From Cryptomeria japonica (Eukaryota; Streptophyta; Pinopsida; Cupressales; Cupressaceae), in NCBI RefSeq assembly GCF_030272615.1, contig NC_081405.1, forward strand, positions 652,074,920 to 652,138,919: a DNA stretch of 64,000 bases, written 5' to 3'. The position numbers were made by a program, and so were the translations under genes. The notes under the pieces are model-generated. The model saw only the letters and a program-made list of their open reading frames with translations, was not told the DNA's origin and made no database searches. Shown here in pieces: positions 56,697 to 64,000 of the stretch (position 1 is its first letter; the number at the start of each line of letters is the position of its first letter).

Positions 56697-57944
56697 GGAT
56701 CCTATTGTCCATCAAAACTAATTAACCCAAGTACACCTGCAATTGATCTATGAAGTAGCCAATTCAATCTATGAAGAACCTTAGGGCTTGGACAACATGA
56801 CAAGGATATAAATCCTTCTACTCTTCAGGCTCTGCAAAACCTAGGCGAGTATACCTTTGATGCTTAAAATTAAACCTATTACACACCTCTGATAGCATCA
56901 ACAAAAACAAATATATCTCACTAGGGCTCAACAACAAGTAGGTTACGGCATATAGGCTAGATCTACACATAAAACTCAGCTATTTTTGAGCACGAAATAA
57001 ATGCAACAATTCAATAGATCATAAAATAAAGATATTTTGATTGGATTTTAAATTGTTTGAGAATCCCTTCAATTGCAAGATTAGTGCCTTATCCAAGGGA
57101 AACTGAGTCACATATCAAACTATAGATGAAAAATTATATTGCAAATCCATCTTCATTATTAAGTGTTCCTGCACTAATGCCTTGCATAAATGCATTACTA
57201 TGATCATTCACAAAATCATCAGATCTTGAAACTATATTCCATTATCCATGATTTATTATAGAATTTAAATTCTTCCTTGAAGAATCCCTCCAAACAATCA
57301 CAACTATCTCCTTGAGGATCTGATTTGAATAAATGAAAGTACAAATCTAGAGACGATCTTATATGAATTTATGCATGCCTTACATACACAAGAACCTGCA
57401 ACTAAGAACACCGACAACAAGAACTAAACTCCATTACTCAAAGAAAAGAACTATCTTGTACAATCTTCAAGAAAACTCAGAATTAAAAACCATGAAAATA
57501 TGGAGCCATTCTCCAAATTTAGGGAAACCCTACAAATGAGAAGAAATGGGAATAAGAAGAAGAGGGTCAAAGATCAGAATCCATTAGAACATGCCAAGTG
57601 TCCTTGTTCCATAACTGCAAGAATATCTCCTTTTCTTCCCATGGAAACTGCTCTCAAAATATTTGATATCTGTTAAAACTAATTCCATAACTGCATTCCT
57701 CATTCTGAAAGATTTCCGGTGATATAAAATACTTGCATATTTGGCCAAAAATAGCCTCTCAGGCGAATTAAACTTGGAATGCAGACCATCATTTAAATTT
57801 TTGCATTTGACACTATAGTCTGCACTATATATTTAATTTTGATTTTTCAATCCATTTTTGGCCTACCGCCCTGCCACGTGGCATCCTGTGATGCGCTAAT
57901 GGGGTCCACTAGGATGACACCTCATTGATTTGCCACTTGGACTA

Positions 57945-57995
57945 CCACATCACCACCACATCACCGCCACATGTACACCACATTATCGCCACATC
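57945..57995 (+). repeat. Short CCACATCACC-type tandem tract
   Basis: Imperfect repeats of CCACATCACCACCACATCAC type, followed by two related words. It sits in a GC-richer island (57860-58020) with CCACGTGGCA. Confidence 0.6.
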
Positions 57996-58427
57996 ATCGG
58001 GACCCCCCGAGCTGGACCTGCCACGTTAGCTTTCACCATTTCATGAAGGGTAACAAGCATGCATCTTCAACTCACAAAACAATGTTGGTAATTGGATCTT
58101 GATGAACATGCACGATTGTTAATCCTTCACTATTCTGCACATGCTTTTCACCATTTCATGATGGTTAAGTTTCGCACATCTTCCCTTCGCAAGATTGTGC
58201 GCACTGTCAGATCTCCTACAACTTGCTCACTAGTTAAGTCGCCCTTTCACTATAAAATTTGCCTCGAGGACTCTGCCCTCGTGGGTGGGGTCCACCTGGT
58301 CACCACTTGACCACCTTGGTCACCTCAGGAAGCACGCCTGCACACGTGGGGTCCACCTCGATGCCCAACTAACACCTTGTGTCAAAAGCCTTTGAGCTTT
58401 GACATTATACTAGTGTGGAGCTTTGCT

Positions 58428-58435
58428 TATAAATA
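58428..58435 (+). promoter_or_regulatory. TATA box within the candidate long LTR
   Basis: TATAAATA preceded by GAGCTTTGCT, an excellent plant TATA context. No ORF starts within the next few hundred bases, which suits an LTR promoter better than a gene. Confidence 0.45.
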
Positions 58436-60822
58436 CCAAAAATTTCCCTTGCCCAACCAATGTGGGAAGAAAGTATTTTCCTAGGACTGTGCATTTTGAA
58501 GGTTTTCCCTGAGACTTTTCATGGCTGCCTTTGCATTTGCTGAAACTATTTAACCTCCCTTTACTCATATCGTGTAGGGAGGATGCTGGCAGAGGTGGAT
58601 GTTGGATTTAACACCTGCCAATTGCATTTATATGAAGCTTTTAATATCAATGTTGAAGGAGGGGGTTTTACACTTGCCAAATGCATTGTTTTAGAACTTC
58701 ATGCTACCTCTTTCCAGCCACTGCGCAGGGAAAGAAGATGTGTTGGCAATCAAACTTGTGAATTGCATTAGCTTTGCAGTTTTCATTATGTTCATTTCCA
58801 TCACCTGCCAATGCATTTGGTTGGAAATCTCTCTGCCTCCAATGCCTCATTTATTACTTTAGAGTTTAATTGCCTTCTTCATTTGCCAATGCACAGGAGG
58901 ATTTATATTTCAATGCCACTTGCATACTGCATCATTTGGGGGTTTCAACATTTATGTTGCTTTCAACACCACACACACAAGGAATATTTAGCATTATGGC
59001 TGCTAGTTACATTTGTAGGATTTTTAATTACTTTTCAACAACACATTTTATTCTTGTCAATGCACTTGCTGCTAATTTCATTTTTTATGTGCCTGCCAAA
59101 CACTTTTGCTAGTATTTTCATTTGCTAGAGAGTTGTTGTAGCCTTCTAGATAGCCACACTGACATCTCCTTCTGGCTCACAACATGGGGGAAGATTAATG
59201 CAGATTGCATTTGTTGAAAGATTAAAATGCCCACTCCTTTCATTTAAAATGCCAATCACATTTGAAAGTGAGTTTGAAACACCATGTCTGCCAATATTAT
59301 ATTAAAGTTTAAATGTCTTTGCTAAAATTTCTCAATATGCCCCTTTACCCATACCACACCACATACCGCAAGGAGTATGACAACTTTGGGCCAATAGAAA
59401 TTTGAAATTATGCCTGTCATTGCAATTTGTGAAGTTTTTATTGCCAGCCAAAGGAATACCATAAAGTTCCATAAAAACCTCTTAGTTATATGCCCACATA
59501 ATGAAACAAAATCATCTCCTAATAAATCAATTTGCCAATATGCATTTGAGCTAGTATTGATATGCATTACTTTGAATTAAGACCAGTTCGCCATAAAATT
59601 AATGCACAGGCATTTATCCAGGTCGAGCCCCAAAGTGGGTCCAGCTAAAAAAAAAATCATTTTCATGCAACTGACTTTCAAAATACCTTACAAACCTTAA
59701 ACATACCTTTGGAATCGATCCGCACCATTTTTGGATCATTAAACTGAGTTTCGCAACTTTTAGGAACTTGCGCCACATTTTCGCATTTAATCGCAAAGAC
59801 ATAATTTTCAAACTGGTCAAAACACCTTTCTGGACCTTGCAAACTGACAGGTGTGTACTCTGATACACAAACATGAACTCTACCAAGAGTTTTCTCAAGA
59901 TGAATCTCAAGTGAAGAAATATTAATTGTCAAAGATGACCAACTAGCTTTGTCGACACGACGGACTCGATGAAGTCAATGTGTAGGCAACTCATGATGCC
60001 TTTCTTAAAAATATCAAACGACCTCCGTAGACCCTCAAATCTAAGGCATAGGTACCTTGAAAAACAGATCAAAACTTAGAATGTTGAGTTCAACCGAGAA
60101 GCTGATAGGGTGCAAATGGTGCGCTCATGAAAATAGATACTTTAACTGATGCGACAATGAAAGTACGGAATGCTGAATAAGGTGTCTCAAGAAACCCTTT
60201 TGAAAACTGATCAAACGGATTGGCAGGAGCTTGAAATTTGAAACATAGCTTATCTTTTATATCAGCAATAGCCTAGAATAAACATTCTGACATGAAATTC
60301 ACCGAGGCAACTTTAACAATTATACAAAACAGGGCTCTGACTAGCTGCTGAAATAGGGACTTGTCAAACAATAAACTGCAAACGGATTGAGCTTACCAAA
60401 CTGAGAAAATAGATTCATAAAGACATGAAATTTGGTATGCTGACTCACATTTATGCATAGAATTCAATTCATTTTGTATTTCACCAAAACTATCAATAGG
60501 GAAAAAGATATAGGAGCTCAAAGTAGGCCACTTAATAAAATCTGCATTTGCACCTAAAATGCACTTTCATCTCACCCCTTGAAATGGGTACCTGATAAAT
60601 TGATCCAAACTGAATTCTAAAAGTTTCACTATAGTTCATAGGCCAAATGAAAGGTGTAGGACACACTTCCCAAGCTTTATCCTTTGAAAATCAATTGGCA
60701 CTATTTTACCCTCTCTCTAACTAGGCCATTCAAACTGACTCATTTTATGATCATTTGGAAATGCAGAGAAGTTTTTTGAAATGGGCCTCTCAAATTCACT
60801 CAAATTTAATGAGTCCCAATAG

Positions 60823-60840
60823 TGGCTCTGACTGGGGATT
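60823..60840 (+). other. Candidate PBS-like sequence
   Basis: TGGCTCTGACTGGGGATT, placed 4 bases after a CA dinucleotide that could end an LTR. I do not assign a tRNA. Confidence 0.35.
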
Positions 60841-61044
60841 GTTGATTTCAAGATCAACATAAGAATTCAGAATCTATGGTTAAGCAGACCACCCAAAAAC
60901 GAAATACATCTCTTCTCTTCTAAAAAACAAGGCTCCTTATTCTACCCAAACAATAGGGCACTTTATTGAAAACCACACAACTGAAGCAAAACAACTGTAC
61001 ATAATATACAACTTATAAATGGCCCCGGGCCATCAAAACTGAAA

Positions 61045-62620
61045 TCAATTCTTACCTCTGTCAAACACATGATTTTCATTTCCACAAATTGGAGGTAAAC
61101 TGGAAGCTTCATTATTATCTTCCTGATCAATCACAATTCCATTTCCAATCAACTGATCACATAAAACATAATCAACATCATGTTCATAATCATAGAATCT
61201 TTGAAAACCAAACAAATGCTGAAAGGGATGGTGACTAGGTGACACAAGAGTGCCATACTCTCTACCATTCTTTCCCAGCTGAAATGAAAAGTGGCCTAAC
61301 TTATTCTGAAAGTTGAGAACATCAAGCACATCTCTATTGCTAGTTTTCTCAAATGATGAACACTCTTCCACAATAATGGCTTGCAAACTAGAGAGGAACA
61401 CTTCCTCATAACATGACTGCAATTCATCTTCATGTTGATCACAATTTCTATCAGCACTTTGCACAAGTAAAGACACATGATCACTCACCACTTGCAAATC
61501 AGAGAAAACTACTTCAGATCTATCATTATTTTTAACAGCAAGATCCACACAATGCATATCAAAATTTGAGTTCATGTCAACATATGAATCTTCATTATCA
61601 CACCTATCAACTGTATATGCATTTTCATCTTATTCATCACTCAAATCAAATATAGGGAAATAATCAACAACATATGTATCATATTTCACACCCTCAAAAA
61701 CATCATCAATATCATAACATGTACTGGTTGGGTGTAAGAGATTGGGCACATGTTTTGATGCATACCTCTGAAGATCAACAACTAAAAGCTTTGAGATTTG
61801 TTCACTACTTAGTGAACCTTCTTCTTCATTTTCATTTTCCTTGGCTTCATCCTCTATGTTGTAAACATTGTCCCAATCTGATAAAGGTATTAGATCAGCA
61901 GTGCTCATGTCTTTATGCACATTCATTTCATCATTACAACAACTTGCATCCACATCATAGCCTTTATCATGCTACTCATAAAGTGTTGCTATATGTTGCA
62001 ACATATTTTCATAACTTTGGTTGTAGACATTTTGTGGATTGAACTTAACAACAAGGTGATCCATACCATTAAGATTTTAAATCTCAATGGACTCATGATT
62101 AGTTGAACAATTACTTATGTTCTCACAAGTTTCTTCTTTCTCTGAATACACATCTAAACTATCATGCTGAGAATAAGAGTCACCTTCAGCATCATAGGAG
62201 GCATATCCACTCATGGATTCATCTCCCTCACTATCCTCAATCTTGTGTACATTTTCAGATTTAATTATTTCAATCTCATATATCCATTCTTTAATACATA
62301 AAACACTCTCTTCTCTCAAGGTAGTAGACCAATTAACCGAGTCAGGTTCATCAAGCTCTAAAAATAACTCAATCAAAACAGGCTTATGGGGTCTAGCATC
62401 AACGGAAAGCTCATTCAATGCAGCTATAAATCTTTCATAGAAAACATATGATGACTCTTCTTTTCTTTTCCCTACTTTCCTTCTTAAAAACTTGACAAAT
62501 TTATCTTGGATTTCTTGAAGACATATTGCAATCTCTTTATCAATTTATTTCAGATTTGACAAAGGATTTGGAGATCTAGGAACCACATCTAGATCCATCA
62601 ATTTTAAAACATCTACTGAA
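61045..62620 (-). pseudogene. Acidic unknown ORF, single decayed frame
   Basis: Three open stretches on the minus strand (62418-62077, 61953-61630, 61575-61045) lie in the same frame, separated only by stops near 62077, 61969 and 61630, giving a former ORF of more than 500 codons. Similarity of style continues upstream to about 62620 (VFYERFIAAL, preceded by a Lys/Arg-rich stretch). The product is rich in Asp, Glu, Ser and Asn with few basic residues (for example DSEGDESMSGYASYDAEG). No domain recognised. If the plus-strand LTR at 56706-60818 is real, this ORF is antisense to that element, as known for some Tat-type elements; otherwise it belongs to a separate minus-strand repeat. Confidence 0.45.
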
Positions 62621-62785
62621 CCATTACCATGGTGATATGTCTTTACTGTTTTACAAACTCTCTTCAAAACACATACAGTCATAAATTTTGAGAATCATAC
62701 ACACTTCTCCCATCATTTATGACTAAATTTTTTTCAAAACATGAAGTATGCATACTACAAATTTATTTTCCTTTCAATGGTGACT
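62620..62785. other. Short spacer
   Basis: AT-rich sequence between the two minus-strand ORF regions; no further feature seen. Confidence 0.4.
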
Positions 62786-62965
62786 GTTTTTTATTAAGGT
62801 AAAAGTAGGTTTTGAAGGGGCCCGAAACCCTTAACAAGCAAAACTTAAACAACAAAAGCAAAGAGAAACAAAAAGGAACAGACCATCGAAAAGCCAACAG
62901 AAAACCAAAGAAAACCAGAAAAAGGCCCACGAAGCCAGCAAGCCAGCCAGACCCCAAGAGAGAAA
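62786..62965 (-). other. 3' tail of the right-edge ORF unit, LINE-like
   Basis: After the stop codon at 62966 the minus strand becomes G/T-rich, then reads GGGCCCCTTCAAAACC, CTTAATAAAAAACAG and ends near 62786. A G/T-rich tail closing with GGCCCC, an AATAAA signal and a short A-run is what plant LINE 3' ends look like. The tail contains an open frame, which I regard as non-coding. Confidence 0.45.
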
Positions 62966-64000
62966 CTAGTTGATTTTTTTCAAGGCATTCACCAGGGTGT
63001 TGCTAATTTCATGCAACTCTTTGATGTTATCCTTGAGATTAGGGAGATCCTTTGCAGAAGCAGCCACAACTTTCTTGACACTAGCCCTGGTCCTCTTCAT
63101 AGTGCCACCAACCAGAGTAGCTTCACCGCTACTAGTCCAGATAGTCTCTTCATCCAAGTCAAGTTCCACAACTAGTTCAGGAGAGCTAGTGTGATCAAAG
63201 ACCTTATCAATATCCTCCAAGTTTTTAGTGACAAAAGATAGGATACTCGGGATAACACCCATTAGATTTTTCATCGCCTCTCTCCCTTCTTCCAATGAAT
63301 TAAGCTTATCCTCCATATTCTGCTTCCATTTTATCTGATCTTTGTTGTCATCCTCCCTCTTCTCATCCGTGTTTTTCCCCTTTTTTTTGAGGTTCTTCAG
63401 GAGCTCATAGGTCCATCTATCATAATCCATTCTCACCTCAGTGAGTTTCTTGAGGTTATCCAAGAATAACCCTTTATCTGCACTTTCCTTATCCTCACTA
63501 ACCCTATCCTTAGTCAGGTCCTTCTCAGAATCTTTGTTCATTTCCTTCTTGGAATTCACATCAGTTTCCTCATTATCCTTGAAATCCACTTCCTCCATAG
63601 GATGGCTATTGTCCTTACCAGGGCAATCACTAAGGATAGGGCTTTCATTACCAAGCTCATTATCACCACTTTCTTCCTCATTACCCAGCTCCTCATCGTT
63701 CTAGCTATCTTCACCATTGGAGTCATCCATCTCCATTTCGTTGCATTCCTTATCAATTTCCTTTGTTTCCATCCTAGGGGAATTTTTTCTTTTTTTGCTA
63801 GAGGATGCCTTCTCCTTGCTGAAGTCTCCTCCCTCCATCTTTCTCTTACCTGGAGACGCGTATGTCCTCTTGTTTTCCAGCAGGGCAAGGGTTTTACAAT
63901 GCTCATAGATGAGTAGCAAAAGCCCATAGTGGAGAATCGGGCTAGAAGGATTTTTACTGTGTTTATTGAGGGACCTAGAAAGGGACCTAAAGAGGTAGTA
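62966..64000 (-). pseudogene. Lys/Glu-rich coiled-coil ORF, one in-frame stop, runs off the window
   Basis: One minus-strand frame is open from the window edge to the stop at 62966-62968, with a single internal TAG at 63701-63703. The N-terminal visible part has LLLIYEHCKTLALLENKR, then a basic, nuclear-signal-like KRKMEGG...SSSKKRKNS segment, an acidic stretch, and a long charged helical region (63598-63200) likely to form a coiled coil. The C-terminal 60 residues have TMKRTRASVKKVVAAS and a final helix. I recognise no domain. The LINE-like tail behind it suggests a retroelement ORF (perhaps an ORF1-type RNA-binding protein) rather than a host gene, but the 5' part lies outside the window. 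Confidence 0.5.

Larger units (their letters stand above)
45281..56705 (+). mobile_element. Copia-type element E, pol-less, split by a second element
   Basis: 5' LTR 45281-46029, PBS 46032-46043, Gag-like knuckle ORF, leader, then the long ORF, which is cut at 48273 by element G and resumes at 53969. The 3' PPT and LTR are not in the window: similarity to the other copies stops about 10 bp after the ORF's stop codon at 56696. Same architecture as element B, with no pol sequence of its own. Confidence 0.75.
56706..60818 (+). mobile_element. Possible long LTR of a Tat/Ogre-like Ty3/gypsy element
   Basis: A tentative call. Similarity to element E stops at about 56705, and the next bases are TGTCCATC. 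A canonical TATA box (TATAAATA, 58428-58435) lies inside. The stretch ends near ...GTCCCA (60818) just before TGGCTCTGACTGGGGATT (60823-60840), which resembles the sequence following LTRs in plant Tat-type elements. No coding sequence is found in 4.1 kb. Long LTRs are known for Ogre-type elements. The partner LTR would be outside the window, so the length cannot be confirmed. Confidence 0.35.

Noticed and set aside
59614-59932. Two overlapping minus-strand ORFs
   Set aside because: Short, in different frames, no motif, within the candidate LTR; not supported.
62763-62957. Hydrophobic minus-strand ORF resembling a membrane protein
   Set aside because: It is the G/T-rich 3' tail behind the stop codon at 62966, running into an AATAAA and A-run, so non-coding.

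Overview
The window reads as nuclear DNA of a seed plant with a large, repeat-choked genome. A gymnosperm is my best guess, but that is inference. There is one intact protein gene in 64 kb, AT-rich spacers, and plant-type Ty1/copia, Ty3/gypsy, TRIM and LINE elements nested inside one another. Nothing looks bacterial, and there is no CRISPR or operon.

Layout. 1-1988: AT-rich spacer with a 344-bp TRIM element (1011-1354). 1989-8565: two minus-strand copia-type remnants, the second (LTR 4797-5737) inserted in the coding part of the first (LTR 1989-3247). 8590-15210: the gene island. An intact single-exon glyoxal/aldehyde oxidase (GLOX-type) gene lies at 13500-15128 on the minus strand, and a decayed copy of its 3' end and 3' flank lies 4 kb away at 8590-9755, the relic of a tandem duplication. 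15600-18140: tandem repeats and a tRNA-like relic. 19057-34901: a Tat-like Ty3/gypsy element with gag and protease but no visible reverse transcriptase or integrase. It holds a minus-strand solo LTR (21973-23095) and a complete copia-type element (25262-32240). 34902-37640: AT-rich spacer. 37640-41991: a decayed LINE (DUF4283/zinc-knuckle ORF1; endonuclease-RT ORF2). 41992-45280: the 3' LTR and adjacent interior of a minus-strand copia-type element. 45281-56705: another copia-type element, split by a 5.7-kb Ty1/copia element (48274-53963) that carries integrase, RT and RNase H but no gag or protease. 56706-60818: possible long LTR of a Tat-like element. 61000-64000: two decayed minus-strand ORFs of unknown function, the second running off the window.

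The most interesting system is a family of copia-type LTR elements without pol. Two copies (25262-32240 and 45281-56705) share one architecture: LTR, PBS, a coiled-coil Gag-like ORF (four tandem CCHC zinc knuckles in the better copy), a short leader, then one very long ORF of about 1,100 codons with no Gag, protease, integrase or RT signature, then PPT and LTR. Two further copies (3248-4796 and 5738-8565, minus strand) hold parts of the long ORF. Its conservation in four independently decayed copies suggests it was a real protein when the elements moved. The only copia pol in the window belongs to an element with similar LTR and PPT motifs, so the pol-less family may have been mobilised in trans.

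Insertion boundaries are supported by TG...CA ends, target-site duplications (ACTTG perfect; AAAAC perfect; cctga/cttga and gacac/atcac decayed) and, at two sites, by the host reading frame continuing once the insert and one TSD copy are ignored. Most premature stops are of the kind produced by C-to-T or G-to-A change, as expected for methylated, silenced repeats.
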